Positions 18,650 to 27,378 of a stretch of 64,000 bases of DNA are shown here, piece by piece. A program made the translations under genes and the position numbers. A model generated the notes under the pieces. It saw only the letters and a list, made by a program, of their open reading frames with translations. It made no database searches and was not told where the DNA came from. Every line of letters starts with the position of its first letter. Within the stretch, counting starts at the first letter, position 1. Source of the DNA: Cognatilysobacter terrigena (lineage in GTDB: Bacteria; Pseudomonadota; Gammaproteobacteria; Xanthomonadales; Xanthomonadaceae); NCBI RefSeq assembly GCF_004361065.1, contig NZ_SELT01000015.1, forward strand, positions 17,563-81,562, read 5' to 3'.

Positions 18650-18655
18650 TAAAAT
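18650..18655 (+). promoter_or_regulatory. putative -10 box for a leaderless mlaA transcript
   Basis: TAAAAT ends 6 nt before the mlaA ATG at 18662, in the 46-nt gap after mlaB, and no Shine-Dalgarno separates it from the ATG. Normal geometry would start the RNA on the A of the ATG. The -35 is not recognisable. Confidence 0.45.
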
Positions 18656-18661
18656 GCCGGC

Positions 18662-19843
18662 ATGACCCGCCCCGCATTCCGTAGCGGCCGCCGCATCGGC
18701 GCGCCGACCCGCTCCGTACTTGCCGTCGCCCTGATGGTCGCGACCGCGTCGGCGTGGGCGCAGGACGCGACATCGACGCAATCGGAAAATGCGACGTCGC
18801 AGTCGGCATCGCCAACGACTTCCAACGGCGAAGCTGCGGCGATGCAGACCGCGACGCCGCCGACGGACACGACGGCGAGCGAGCCGACGACCCAGGACGT
18901 CGCGCCGACGCAGCCGACATCCGACGTCAACGTGACGATGCAGTCGACACCGACGGATGCCGTTGCGACGGACGCGACTGTAACGACAGAAACACCGCCG
19001 CCTACCGGCGAGGCGGTGTCGACCGAAACGCCGCCACCGACGGACGCGAGCGCGACCGCGGACGCCGAAGCGCAGAGCGAGACGAACGCGACCGCCGCGG
19101 AAGGCGACTTCAACGACCTCTACGGCCCGACCGGCAGCACCGACGTCGCGCGCGGGCAGGCCGGCGTCGTGTGGGATCCGTGGGAGCCGTACAACCGCAA
19201 GATCCATCGCCTCAACAACGCGGTCGATCGCTACGTCGCGCATCCGCTCGCCAAGGCGTACGTCAAAGCGGTGCCACGCCCGGTGCGCAGCGGCGTCAGC
19301 AACTTTTTCAGCAATCTCGGCCAGCCGATCACCGCGGTGAATGCGCTGCTGCAGGGCAAGCCCAAGCTCGCCGCCCATGCGGCGGGCCGGTTCCTGCTGA
19401 ACTCGACGCTCGGCATCGGCGGCCTCTTCGATCCGGCCACCGACGCGCATCTCGAAAACGGCAACGAGGATTTCGGCCAGTCGCTCGGCGTCTGGGGCTG
19501 GAAGCGCTCGCGATATGTCGAGCTGCCGCTGTTCGGGCCGCGCACGTTCCGCGACATCGTCGGCATGGTCGGCGACGCGCCTCTGTCTCCGATGCGTGGG
19601 CTCGAGGAAGACAAGATCCGCGTGCCGCTGCAGGGCCTGCAACTGGTCGACCTGCGCGCGCAGCTGATGTCGACCGACGCGCTGCGCGAAGGCGTGCAGG
19701 ACGACTACACGCTGGTGCGCGACGCGTGGATGCAGCGCCGCATGTACCAGATCAACGGCGAGGCCGGCGACAACCTGCCGGATTACCTCAAGGACGCCCC
19801 GATCATTCCGGTCAACGCGATGCCGGTGCGACCGGGCAACTGA
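18662..19843 (+). CDS. mlaA: MlaA (VacJ) family protein with a long low-complexity linker and no lipobox
   Basis: 393 residues. Residues 1-34 look like a type I signal peptide ending ASAWAQ. Residues about 35-150 are Thr/Ala/Pro/Glu-rich low complexity with a repeated TETPPPT. The MlaA domain starts at about 172 (WDPWEPYNRKIHRLNN) and contains NFFSNLGQP and LNSTLGIGGLFDPA, the usual signatures. E. coli MlaA is a lipoprotein anchored through its first mature cysteine; this protein contains no cysteine at all. It follows mlaFEDCB, completing the pathway that returns misplaced phospholipid from the outer leaflet. It may also be transcribed from its own leaderless promoter. Confidence 0.93.
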   Translation: MTRPAFRSGRRIGAPTRSVLAVALMVATASAWAQDATSTQSENATSQSASPTTSNGEAAAMQTATPPTDTTASEPTTQDVAPTQPTSDVNVTMQSTPTDAVATDATVTTETPPPTGEAVSTETPPPTDASATADAEAQSETNATAAEGDFNDLYGPTGSTDVARGQAGVVWDPWEPYNRKIHRLNNAVDRYVAHPLAKAYVKAVPRPVRSGVSNFFSNLGQPITAVNALLQGKPKLAAHAAGRFLLNSTLGIGGLFDPATDAHLENGNEDFGQSLGVWGWKRSRYVELPLFGPRTFRDIVGMVGDAPLSPMRGLEEDKIRVPLQGLQLVDLRAQLMSTDALREGVQDDYTLVRDAWMQRRMYQINGEAGDNLPDYLKDAPIIPVNAMPVRPGN

Positions 19844-19859
19844 TCGCGTTTCGCGCTAG

Positions 19860-21431
19860 TCAGCGCTCGTCCGTCGTCAGCCGCACGGCATCGGTCTCCG
19901 CCGCGAACGCGATCTCGTCGAGTTCGGGCAGCAATTCCTCCGACACCTTGCGCTTGCCGCGTGCGCCGAGTGCGACGAGGCGGCGTGCGCGCGGGATGAC
20001 GGCCTGGCGTGAGTCGCTGAGGCGATTGCGGGCGTCGAGGTAGGCCTTGCTCGCGTCGTCGAGCTTGCTGCCGACGCGGTCGAACTCGGCGAGGAAACTC
20101 GTGAGCGCGTCGAGCAACAGGCCGCCGGCTTCGCCGATCTCGCGCGCCTGCTTCTGGATGCGGTCGCGCGTCCACAGGCGTTCGACCACGCGCAGCACCG
20201 CCATCAGCGTGTTCGGCGACGCGAACACCACGCCCTTCTCGAACGCCTCGGACTGCAGCGCGGAATCGAAACCGAGCGCCGCCGACAGCGCGCCCTCGAT
20301 CGGCACGAACGCGATGGTCACTTCCAGCGCGTTCTCGCCGATAAGCTTGGGATAGTTGCGATCGGCGAGGTCGCGCACGTGCTGACGCAGGCCGACGGCA
20401 TGACGACGCATCGCATCGGTCTGTGCCTCCGGCGTATCGGCGTTCATCGCCTCTTCCCAGGCGACGAGATTGACCTTGCTGTCGACGACCACGCAGCGAT
20501 CGCCCGGCAGGCGCACGACGACGTCGGGACGCAGCACGCGGCCTTCGTCGTCGCTGCCCTGCTTCTGGCGCTCGTAATGCGCGCCTTCCTCAAGGCCCGA
20601 ACCACGCAACACGTTCTCGAGCATCAGTTCGCCCCAGTCGCCGCGCACCTTGGCGTTGCCGCGCAGCGCCTTGGTGAGCGCGGCGGCCTGCGCGGCCATG
20701 TCCTGGTTGAGCGTGCGCAGTTCGTTGACCGCGCCGACCAGCGTCGCGCGTTCGCGCGCCTCCTCGCTGTAGACGGTGTCGACGCGCTGGCGGAACTGGT
20801 TGAGCTGCTCGGCGAACGGCTTGAGCAGCGTCTCGATGTCGGCCTTCGACTGCACGGTGGCGTGGCGCACGTTCTTCTCGAACTGTTCGCCGCGCTCGGC
20901 AAAGACCTTGCCGGCCATCTGCGCGAACGCGTCGGACAGCTTGGCCTGCGCCTGGTCGACGAACGTGCGCATCTCCTCGTGCTGGCGACGTGCGTGTTCG
21001 AGATGGGCGGTGGCCTGCGCATGTTCGCCACGCAACGTCGCCAGCTGCGCGTCGACCGCCTGCGCCTGCGCGCGCGCGACCTCGAGCTGCGCGTTGCGAT
21101 CGTCGAGTTCGGCGATGGCGGCGGACCGCGCGACGCGTTCGTCCTCCAGCGCGGCGCGTAGGGACTCCAGCTGTTCGCGCAGCTGCACGAGTTCGGTTTC
21201 GACGCGCGCGTGCGCGGCGACTGCGGCACGCAACGCACCGAGCGCCTCGCCATCTTCGCGCGCACGCGCCTGCGCTTGTCCCAGTTCCACTGCGAGGCGG
21301 TCGCGCTCGGCCTGCAGTGCGGGCAGGCGCGGGTCCTGCAAGCCGCGCGACTGGAGCCGCCACAGGGCGACGGCCACGAACGCCAGCGCGAGCGCGGCGA
21401 GGGCGATGACGACGAAGGCGGAAGCGGTCAT
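19860..21431 (-). CDS. rmuC: DNA recombination protein RmuC
   Basis: 523 residues: one N-terminal membrane segment (VVIALAALALAFVAVALW), a long coiled coil to about residue 180, then the RmuC nuclease-fold domain with RGDWGELMLENVLRGSGLEEG, VVVRLPGDRCVVVDSKVNLVA and ENALEVTIAFVPIEGAL. In E. coli RmuC limits inversion at short inverted repeats. The ATG at 21431 is preferred over a longer frame (21488) because it directly precedes the membrane segment. It converges on mlaA with a 16-nt gap. Confidence 0.95.
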   Translation of the reverse strand: MTASAFVVIALAALALAFVAVALWRLQSRGLQDPRLPALQAERDRLAVELGQAQARAREDGEALGALRAAVAAHARVETELVQLREQLESLRAALEDERVARSAAIAELDDRNAQLEVARAQAQAVDAQLATLRGEHAQATAHLEHARRQHEEMRTFVDQAQAKLSDAFAQMAGKVFAERGEQFEKNVRHATVQSKADIETLLKPFAEQLNQFRQRVDTVYSEEARERATLVGAVNELRTLNQDMAAQAAALTKALRGNAKVRGDWGELMLENVLRGSGLEEGAHYERQKQGSDDEGRVLRPDVVVRLPGDRCVVVDSKVNLVAWEEAMNADTPEAQTDAMRRHAVGLRQHVRDLADRNYPKLIGENALEVTIAFVPIEGALSAALGFDSALQSEAFEKGVVFASPNTLMAVLRVVERLWTRDRIQKQAREIGEAGGLLLDALTSFLAEFDRVGSKLDDASKAYLDARNRLSDSRQAVIPRARRLVALGARGKRKVSEELLPELDEIAFAAETDAVRLTTDER

Positions 21432-21574
21432 GGCGGGCTCGCACGGCGCGGATCGGCGCCACAGTAGATCGTTTCGGGTCTCACCCATCGAGACGGCGGT
21501 TCACGCGGGTCTGCGACAGGGTGGCGAGCGGCCGTGCCGACATCGCGTCACCGCGATTCTGACAGCATGGCGCG

Positions 21575-22276
21575 ATGCTCTCGTTCGTCGTCCCCGCGCA
21601 TGACGAGGCGCCGCGGCTGCCCGCGACGCTCGAGGCCCTGCATGCCGCGGCCGTCGCCTGCGGCGTGCCGTACGAGATCGTCGTGGTCGACGACGCATCG
21701 CGCGACGGGACCGCCGACGTCGCACGCGCCTGCGGTGCGCACGTGGTTCGGGTAGAGCACCGGCACATCGCCGCGACGCGCAACGCGGGCGCCCGTGCCG
21801 CGGGCGGTCCGGTGCTCGTCTTCGTCGACGCGGACACCCTCGTGCCGCCCGGCACCGTCGCGGCTGCACTCGCCGCGGTGGGCGATGGCGCCGTGGGTGG
21901 TGGCGGACGCGTGCGGTTCGAGGGCGGGCGGCCGCTGCGCCACCGCATCGCGCTGGCTGCCGGGCTGGCGCTGGTGCGCCTGACACGCATCGCGCCGGGC
22001 TGCTTCCTGTTCTGCACGCGCGAGGCCTTCGTCGCCACCGGCGGCTTCGACGAACGCTGGTATGCGGGCGAGGACGTGGCGATGAGCCGCGCGCTCGCGA
22101 AGGTCGGTCGCTTCGTCCTGCTGCGCGAGCCGGTGTGGACCTCGGCCCGCAAGCTCGAGACCTTCAGCCCGGGCGAACACCTCGTGCTGTTGGGCAGGCT
22201 CGCGCTGCGCGGCCGCCGCGTGCTGCGCTCACGCGAACACCTTCGGCTCTGGTACGAGAGGCGCGAAAAGGAGTGA
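21575..22276 (+). CDS. family 2 glycosyltransferase
   Basis: 233-residue GT-A fold enzyme. The nucleotide-sugar site shows FVVPAHDEAPRLPATLEAL, IVVVDDASRDGTADVA and the DxD-like VFVDADTLVPP; FDERWYAGEDVAMSRAL contains the ED-type base motif. No membrane segment. It is transcribed alone, divergent from rmuC. No Shine-Dalgarno is visible; a weak CAGCAT ends 6 nt before the ATG. The acceptor is unknown. Confidence 0.88.
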   Translation: MLSFVVPAHDEAPRLPATLEALHAAAVACGVPYEIVVVDDASRDGTADVARACGAHVVRVEHRHIAATRNAGARAAGGPVLVFVDADTLVPPGTVAAALAAVGDGAVGGGGRVRFEGGRPLRHRIALAAGLALVRLTRIAPGCFLFCTREAFVATGGFDERWYAGEDVAMSRALAKVGRFVLLREPVWTSARKLETFSPGEHLVLLGRLALRGRRVLRSREHLRLWYERREKE

Positions 22277-22451
22277 TCTGCGCCCACGCGGCGGCGATAG
22301 CCCGCCTGCGGATCGGGCAGGTCGTCACGAAACCGCGCCGCGCACCGGCGCCGACTGCATCCGGACGGGTCGTCGTGTCGTTGCAGGTCATCGACCCGGC
22401 GCCCGGCGCGTCGTGTCGTCCTGCCCATGGCGTAGCAAGCGGAGATGCGCG

Positions 22452-23027
22452 GTGTCCGACCTGATCCAGATCGTCTATGTCAGCCGTTCGACCTTTCCGG
22501 TCATGCCCGCCGAGCGCGGCATCGAACCCAGCGTGGCGCGCATCCTCGCCCAGTCGCGCATCAACAATCCGCGACGCGGGCTGGTGGGCGCGCTCTACTT
22601 CGGCGACGGCTGCTTCTTCCAGTGCCTGGAAGGCCGCGCGGCGGACGTCGACCGCCTGTATGCCGCTCTGCTCGACGACCCGCGGCACACCGACCTCAAG
22701 GTGCTGTCGCGCCGTCCGATCGAGCGCACGGGATTCGCCAGCTGGTCGATGAAATACGTTCCGTTGGACGCACCGATGCGAGCGCTTCTCGCCGAGCGCG
22801 GGCTGTCGACCTTCGATCCGTACCGCTTCGACGAGGCGACGGTCGCGCGCGTGCTGGCGCTGTTGCGTGACGGCGGCGACGTGATGCTGCCGCTGGAAGC
22901 CGCCGCGCCTAGGCAGGAGCGACTGGACGCCGACAACGGGCGCGCACTGCGCATGGCGCGACTGTCGATCGCCCTGGCCTCGCTCGCGTTGCTGGCGTCG
23001 GCCGCCGCGCTGGTTCTCGCGTGGTGA
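22452..23027 (+). CDS. BLUF-domain blue-light receptor with a C-terminal membrane helix
   Basis: 191 residues. The BLUF domain (about 3-95) keeps the flavin photochemistry residues: Y9 in QIVYVS, the INN pair at 37-39, Q57 in FFQCLEG, and W98/M100 in FASWSMKY. Residues 160-191 contain a basic stretch and one hydrophobic helix (SIALASLALLASAAALVLAW) ending the protein, so the domain should be tethered to the inner membrane facing the cytoplasm. The GTG at 22452 is chosen for GGAG 7 nt upstream. No output domain is present; partners must be separate proteins. Confidence 0.88.
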   Translation: MSDLIQIVYVSRSTFPVMPAERGIEPSVARILAQSRINNPRRGLVGALYFGDGCFFQCLEGRAADVDRLYAALLDDPRHTDLKVLSRRPIERTGFASWSMKYVPLDAPMRALLAERGLSTFDPYRFDEATVARVLALLRDGGDVMLPLEAAAPRQERLDADNGRALRMARLSIALASLALLASAAALVLAW

Positions 23028-23036
23028 GCGCGCCGC

Positions 23037-24203
23037 TCAGTCGAGCACGCGACAGAACACCGCTTTGAGGTAGCGCGACTCCTGCACGCTTGCGAGCACC
23101 GGGTGGTCCGCGCCGGCGCCCGACACGCGCAGGATCTGCACGGTGCGGTTCGCGTAGAACGCTGCGCGACGCAGCATGTCGAGGAACTGCTCCTCGCTGA
23201 CCAGGCCGGTGCACGAGAACGTCGCGAGCAGGCCGCCGGGCTTGGTCACGCCGAGCGCCAGCTTGTTCATGTCGAGGTACTTCTTGAGCGCCGGGATCAC
23301 CTGGTCGCGATCGCGCGTCATCTTCGCGGGATCGAGCACGACGACGTCGTACGCGTCGCCGCGATTTCCGGCATCGCGCAGCCACGGGAAGATGTCGGCC
23401 TGCACGAACTTGATGCGCTGGTCGTTGAGCTTGGCGTTCGCCTTCGCGATCGAGAGCACGTCGTCGTCGATGTCGACGCCGGTGACTTCGCTCGCGCCAC
23501 GCACCGCAGCGTAGACGCCGAAGCCGCCGGTGTTGCAGCAGAGGTCGAGCACCGTCTTGCCGTGCACGTGCTGGCTCAGCCACTGGCGGTTTTCGCGCTG
23601 GTCGGCGAAGAAGCCGGTCTTGTGCGCGCCGGACGGATCGGCGCGGAAGCGGATGCCGTGCTCGGTGATGATCGCCGGCGGCACCGCCGACTGCACGCGG
23701 AAGTCGAAGCTCTCCTGCTTCTGCACGTGCTCGTCGGCGAACGAGAAGAAGCGGCAGCCGGGGAACTGTTCGCTGAGCGCGGCGTAGATCCATTCGCGGT
23801 GGCGGAACATGCCGGCCGAGAAGAATTCGACGACGATCAGGTCCGCATAGCGATCGACGACCAGGCCCGAGAGCCCATCGCCCTCGCTGTGCACGACGCG
23901 CCAGGCGTCGCTCACGTCGTCGAGCTTGAGCACGTCGCGGCGCAGCGACACCGCCGCCGCGATCTTGCGTCGGAACCAGCCCTCGTCGACCGCGACGTCC
24001 GGATGCGTCTCGAGGATGCGCACCGCGATGCGCGAGTGGCCGTTGTAGAAGCCACGGCCGATCCACTCGCCGTCGACGCCGACCACATCGACGATGGCGC
24101 CCGGCTTGGGCCGCTGCGCCGGCTTGTCGACCAGGCGCTGGAAGATCCACGGGTGCGTGGACTTCCACGCGTTCTTGAGGCGGACGACGGGCAATTCGTT
24201 CAT
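23037..24203 (-). CDS. rlmI: 23S rRNA m5C1962 methyltransferase RlmI-type
   Basis: 388-residue SAM-dependent rRNA methyltransferase. An N-terminal PUA domain (KNAWKSTHPWIFQRLVDK) is followed by the KTGFFADQREN segment and SAM motif I VLDLCCNTGGFGVYAA, motif IV VVVLDPAKM and the catalytic-cysteine segment TFSCTGLVSEEQF. Length and layout match RlmI/YccW. It is transcribed alone and divergent from the manganese riboswitch/TerC gene. Confidence 0.92.
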   Translation of the reverse strand: MNELPVVRLKNAWKSTHPWIFQRLVDKPAQRPKPGAIVDVVGVDGEWIGRGFYNGHSRIAVRILETHPDVAVDEGWFRRKIAAAVSLRRDVLKLDDVSDAWRVVHSEGDGLSGLVVDRYADLIVVEFFSAGMFRHREWIYAALSEQFPGCRFFSFADEHVQKQESFDFRVQSAVPPAIITEHGIRFRADPSGAHKTGFFADQRENRQWLSQHVHGKTVLDLCCNTGGFGVYAAVRGASEVTGVDIDDDVLSIAKANAKLNDQRIKFVQADIFPWLRDAGNRGDAYDVVVLDPAKMTRDRDQVIPALKKYLDMNKLALGVTKPGGLLATFSCTGLVSEEQFLDMLRRAAFYANRTVQILRVSGAGADHPVLASVQESRYLKAVFCRVLD

Positions 24204-24244
24204 CCGCCTATTGTAGGTGTCACCGGGTTTTGATCCCGTTGGGT

Positions 24245-24250
24245 TATGCT
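24245..24250 (+). promoter_or_regulatory. putative promoter -10 for the riboswitch-TerC transcript
   Basis: TATGCT within GGTTATGCT, about 6-12 nt upstream of the first aptamer base. No good -35 is seen; an extended -10 is possible. Confidence 0.4.
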
Positions 24251-24254
24251 TCGC

Positions 24255-24350
24255 GCCGAAGGGGAGTAGCTCCCACGCGCCTGGATCGTCAATACGAGCA
24301 TCCGCTCCGGTCCAGCGGCAGCCTCATCAGGCTGTGAGCAAGACCTTCGC
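24255..24350 (+). ncRNA. yybP-ykoY manganese riboswitch aptamer
   Basis: The conserved yybP-ykoY blocks are present in order: GGGGAGTAGCTCC (24261-24273), GTCAATACGAGCATCCG (24288-24304) and GCAGCCTCATCAGGCTG followed by TGAGCAAGACC (to 24345). P1 is formed by CGAAGG (24257-24262) with CCTTCG (24344-24349). The gene downstream encodes a TerC/Alx transporter, the commonest partner of this Mn2+-sensing RNA. In known examples Mn2+ binding turns expression on. Confidence 0.88.
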
Positions 24351-24366
24351 CCATCGTGGCGAAGGT
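24343..24366 (+). promoter_or_regulatory. hairpin that competes with riboswitch P1
   Basis: ACCTTCGCC (24343-24351), loop CATCGT, GGCGAAGGT (24358-24366) gives a perfect 9-bp stem. Its left arm contains the P1 3' strand of the aptamer, so the two helices exclude each other. No T-run follows, so it is not a simple intrinsic terminator; control may be translational or Rho-dependent. Confidence 0.65.
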
Positions 24367-24416
24367 GCGTCCGTCGATTCCCTCGCCATGGTCCGATCCG
24401 CGTTCCGGAGTTCGCC

Positions 24417-25376
24417 ATGGAAACCATTGCTTCCCCCCTGATGTGGACCGCCTTCGGCGGCCTCGTCGTCGTCGCCCTGCTCGCCGACCTGATGCTCATG
24501 CGCCACGGCGGGCCGCATCGCGTCACCTTCAAGGAGGCGCTCGGCTGGAGCGTCGGCTGGGTGGCGGTCGCGCTCGCCTTCGGCGGCTGGCTGTGGTGGA
24601 TCGCCGCACAGCGCTACGGCGACGCCGAAGGCCAGCGCATCGCGCTCGAATACCTCACCGGCTATCTCATCGAGAAGTCGCTGGCGGTCGACAACATCTT
24701 CGTGTTCCTGATGCTGTTCACCTACTTCGCCGTGCCCGAGCCGCAGCGGCAGAAGGTGCTGGTGCTGGGCGTGCTCGGCGCGATCGTGCTGCGCGGCGTG
24801 ATGATCTTCGCCGGCGCGGTGCTGCTCGCGAAGTTCCACTGGATTCTCTACGTGTTCGGCGCGTTCCTGCTGCTCACGGGCTTCAAGATGTGGGCGGCCG
24901 CGGGCAAGCAGCCCGACCTCGAGGCGAATCCGGTGCTGCGCTGGATGCGCCGCCACCTTGCGCTCACCGACGGCTACCGCGGCGATGCATTCGTCGTGCG
25001 CGAAGGCGGCATCCGCCGTTACACGCCGCTGTTCGTGGTGATGGCGCTGATCGCGGTGACCGATGTGATCTTCGCGGTCGACTCGATCCCGGCGATCTTC
25101 GCGATCACCAAGGATCCGTTCGTGGTGCTGACGTCGAACGTGTTCGCCGTGCTCGGCCTGCGCGCGATGTTCTTCCTGCTTGCGGGTCTCGCCGATCGCT
25201 TCCACCTGCTGCCGTATGGCCTCGCGGTCGTGCTGGTCTTCATCGGCGCGAAGATGCTGGCGATCGACGTCATCCACCTGCCGGTGATGGTGTCGCTCGG
25301 CGTGGTCGTCGCGATTATCGGTGCGACGGTTGCGCTGTCGTTGCTGCGCCCACAGCGTTCCACGCCTGCCGCCTGA
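24417..25376 (+). CDS. TerC/Alx family membrane protein, probable Mn2+ exporter
   Basis: 319 residues with about nine membrane segments. The two family repeats carry acidic residues in membrane: EKSLAVDNIFVFLM and VTDVIFAVDSIPAIFA. The segment YTPLFVVMALIAVTD and the overall length match Alx of E. coli rather than short TerC. CGGAG lies 8 nt before the ATG at 24417. The upstream manganese riboswitch implies expression in excess Mn2+ and supports metal export; tellurite resistance, for which the family is named, is not implied. Confidence 0.93.
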   Translation: METIASPLMWTAFGGLVVVALLADLMLMRHGGPHRVTFKEALGWSVGWVAVALAFGGWLWWIAAQRYGDAEGQRIALEYLTGYLIEKSLAVDNIFVFLMLFTYFAVPEPQRQKVLVLGVLGAIVLRGVMIFAGAVLLAKFHWILYVFGAFLLLTGFKMWAAAGKQPDLEANPVLRWMRRHLALTDGYRGDAFVVREGGIRRYTPLFVVMALIAVTDVIFAVDSIPAIFAITKDPFVVLTSNVFAVLGLRAMFFLLAGLADRFHLLPYGLAVVLVFIGAKMLAIDVIHLPVMVSLGVVVAIIGATVALSLLRPQRSTPAA

Positions 25377-25429
25377 CGGAGCGCGCCGCCGGCCTTGCAA
25401 ACCCCGGCCGGCGGCGCCACGTCGCCTGA

Positions 25430-26146
25430 ATGCACCTGCACACGCCTGCACCGCCCGTCGACCCCGCGCAGCAACGCCAGCTCGACCGGCGCCGCTGGCG
25501 ACGGGCCTTCAACCTATCGCTGGCGGCCGTGCTGGCGCTTCTCGCGGTCTATTCCGCGCAGTCGACGTTCGACGTCGGCGCGTGGACCGTGCGGCCGCAC
25601 GTCGTCGACGGCCTGCGCGGCGTGCTGACCGCGCCGCTGCTGCACGGGTCGGTCGACCACATCGCGAGCAACGCGATCGCCTTGCTGCTGCTCGGCACGC
25701 TGACGATCGCGCAGTACCCGCGTGCGCTGATGCGCACGGTGCCGCTGGCATGGATCGGCTCCGGGCTGGGCGCGTGGTGGCTGGGCGAGACCGGCTCGTT
25801 CCATCTGGGCGCGAGCGGCGTGATCAACGGCCTGCTCTTCATGGTGCTGACGCTCGGACTCGTGCGCCGCGATCGTCCGGCCGTCGCGGCGGCGATGCTC
25901 GGCCTCACGCTGTTTGGCGGCGCATTGATGTCGGTGCTGCCGCACGAGCCGGGCATCTCGTGGCAGTCGCATCTCGGCGGCGCCGTGGGTGGCGTGATCG
26001 GCGGACTGTGGGCACGACATGCCGACCCGATGCCGCCGCGCGTGCGCTACAGCTGGGAAGACGAGGAAGACGCCACGATCGACGACGCTGTCGATGCGCC
26101 TGTCGACACGACGCATCGCGACGCCTCGCGCGTCACCTGGGGCTGA
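25430..26146 (+). CDS. rhomboid-family intramembrane serine protease
   Basis: 238 residues with about six membrane helices. The catalytic serine is S129 in HLGASGVINGLL and the histidine is H181 in SWQSHLGGAVGG; H76 and N81 in HGSVDHIASN give the oxyanion-side motif. The C-terminal 40 residues are acidic and hydrophilic. It starts 53 nt after the TerC gene and could be co-transcribed. Substrates are unknown. Confidence 0.9.
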   Translation: MHLHTPAPPVDPAQQRQLDRRRWRRAFNLSLAAVLALLAVYSAQSTFDVGAWTVRPHVVDGLRGVLTAPLLHGSVDHIASNAIALLLLGTLTIAQYPRALMRTVPLAWIGSGLGAWWLGETGSFHLGASGVINGLLFMVLTLGLVRRDRPAVAAAMLGLTLFGGALMSVLPHEPGISWQSHLGGAVGGVIGGLWARHADPMPPRVRYSWEDEEDATIDDAVDAPVDTTHRDASRVTWG

Positions 26147-27043
26147 TCAGCGCGACGCCAGATCGAGCGCGAGCCCCGCGAAGACCGCGAGGCCGACCCA
26201 GTGGTTGTGCAGGAATGCGCGGAAGCAGGCGTCGCGCTCGCGATGCCGCGCGATGCGGAATTCCCACACCACCAGCGCGATCGCGACGGCGAGCCCGATG
26301 ACGTAGGCGGGCCCGAGCGCACCCATCACGCCGACCGCCGCGAGCAGCACGAAGAACAGCGCATACAGGATGGACTGCGCGAGCAGGTCGTGCCGACCGA
26401 ACAGGATCGCCGTCGACTTGCTGCCCATGCGCAGGTCGTCCTCGCGATCCACCATCGCGTACCAGGTGTCGTAGGCGGTCGACCACACGATGTTCGCCGC
26501 GTACAGCACCCACGCGACCGTCGGCACATGGCCGCGAATCGCCGCGAACGCCATCGGAATGCCCCAGCCGAACGCCATCCCGAGATACACCTGCGGGAAA
26601 TACGTGTAGCGCTTCAGATACGGATAGCTCGCGGCGAGCACGACGCCGACGATGCTCATCGCGATCGTCAGCCCGTTCATGGTGAGCACGAGCGCGAACG
26701 CGACGAGCATCAGCACCGCGAACACCGCGAGTGCTTCGCGACCGCGCACTTCGCCGGTCGCGAGGGGACGGTTCTTCGTGCGCTCGACATGCGGATCGAG
26801 CCAGCGATCGGCGTAGTCGTTGATCACGCAGCCGGCCGAACGCGTGAGCCAGACGCCGAGCGAGAACACCACGAGCGTCCACAGCGGCGGCAAACCACGC
26901 GCCGCGAGCCACAGGCCCCACCACGTCGGCCACAGCAGCAGCAGCCAGCCGATCGGGCGATCGCCACGCACCAGCGCCCAGTACAGCGACAGCTTCCGGC
27001 GCCAGCCGGTGGGCTCGGATCGGGCAGGAGACGACACGCTCAT
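26147..27043 (-). CDS. ubiA: 4-hydroxybenzoate polyprenyltransferase UbiA
   Basis: 298-residue membrane prenyltransferase of ubiquinone synthesis. The two Asp-rich Mg2+/diphosphate motifs are [11 protein letters not shown] and [24 protein letters not shown] near the N-terminus is typical. The ATG at 27043 is chosen; the upstream extension to 27106 lacks conserved sequence and is preceded by no Shine-Dalgarno. The stop codon abuts the rhomboid stop with no spacing. Confidence 0.95.
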   Translation of the reverse strand: MSVSSPARSEPTGWRRKLSLYWALVRGDRPIGWLLLLWPTWWGLWLAARGLPPLWTLVVFSLGVWLTRSAGCVINDYADRWLDPHVERTKNRPLATGEVRGREALAVFAVLMLVAFALVLTMNGLTIAMSIVGVVLAASYPYLKRYTYFPQVYLGMAFGWGIPMAFAAIRGHVPTVAWVLYAANIVWSTAYDTWYAMVDREDDLRMGSKSTAILFGRHDLLAQSILYALFFVLLAAVGVMGALGPAYVIGLAVAIALVVWEFRIARHRERDACFRAFLHNHWVGLAVFAGLALDLASR

Positions 27044-27141
27044 CGGATCATCGCGACGCCGCGCTCGCGGCAGGACAGGGTAAGCGTCGAGGCGCGTATG
27101 TCGCATTCACGGCGGGCGGCCCCGGCCCGGGCGATTGCAGC

Positions 27142-27147
27142 TAGAAT
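27142..27147 (+). promoter_or_regulatory. putative -10 box for the tRNA-Arg gene
   Basis: TAGAAT 39 nt before the tRNA 5' end, in the 143-nt gap after ubiA. It would leave a precursor leader of about 30 nt. The -35 is poor. Confidence 0.4.
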
Positions 27148-27186
27148 GCCCGTCCCGCGCGGCCCGGCCGCGTGCGGTCACGCAGT

Positions 27187-27263
27187 GCGCCTGTAGCTCA
27201 GCCGGATAGAGTAGCGGCTTCCGAAGCCGTTGGTCGGGGGTTCGAATCCCTCCAGGCGCGCCA
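27187..27263 (+). tRNA. tRNA-Arg (anticodon CCG)
   Basis: Full cloverleaf with encoded CCA. Acceptor GCGCCTG pairs with CAGGCGC, discriminator G, then CCA at 27261-27263. Anticodon loop TTCCGAA gives CCG (reads CGG). T-loop GGTTCGAATCC is canonical and the D-arm has GCTCAGCCGGATAGAG. Confidence 0.97.
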
Positions 27264-27366
27264 TTCCCACGTGCGCATTCGCCGCTTTCGATTCGTCGAA
27301 CGCATGTGCATGTCCCACGCACCTCGCCTGCCGCTTCGATCCAGCCCGGATGCAGCCGCGCCGGGC

Positions 27367-27372
27367 GACACT
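27367..27372 (+). promoter_or_regulatory. putative -10 box for a leaderless haemoglobin transcript
   Basis: GACACT ends exactly 6 nt before the ATG at 27379 and there is no Shine-Dalgarno. The match to TATAAT is modest. Confidence 0.3.
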
Positions 27373-27378
27373 GTCCGG

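Noticed and set aside
18780..19100. Short repeats in the mlaA linker as a possible CRISPR or tandem-repeat locus
   Set aside because: The repeats are amino-acid low complexity (Thr/Ala/Pro) inside a continuous reading frame, with no regular repeat-spacer lengths.
24343..24366. Hairpin taken as an intrinsic terminator of the riboswitch
   Set aside because: Followed by GCGTCCGTCG, no T-run; retained only as a competing helix.
27172..27378. Longer haemoglobin reading frame starting inside the tRNA-Arg gene
   Set aside because: The extra N-terminus is encoded by the tRNA sequence and has no globin homology; the ATG at 27379 gives the usual family length.
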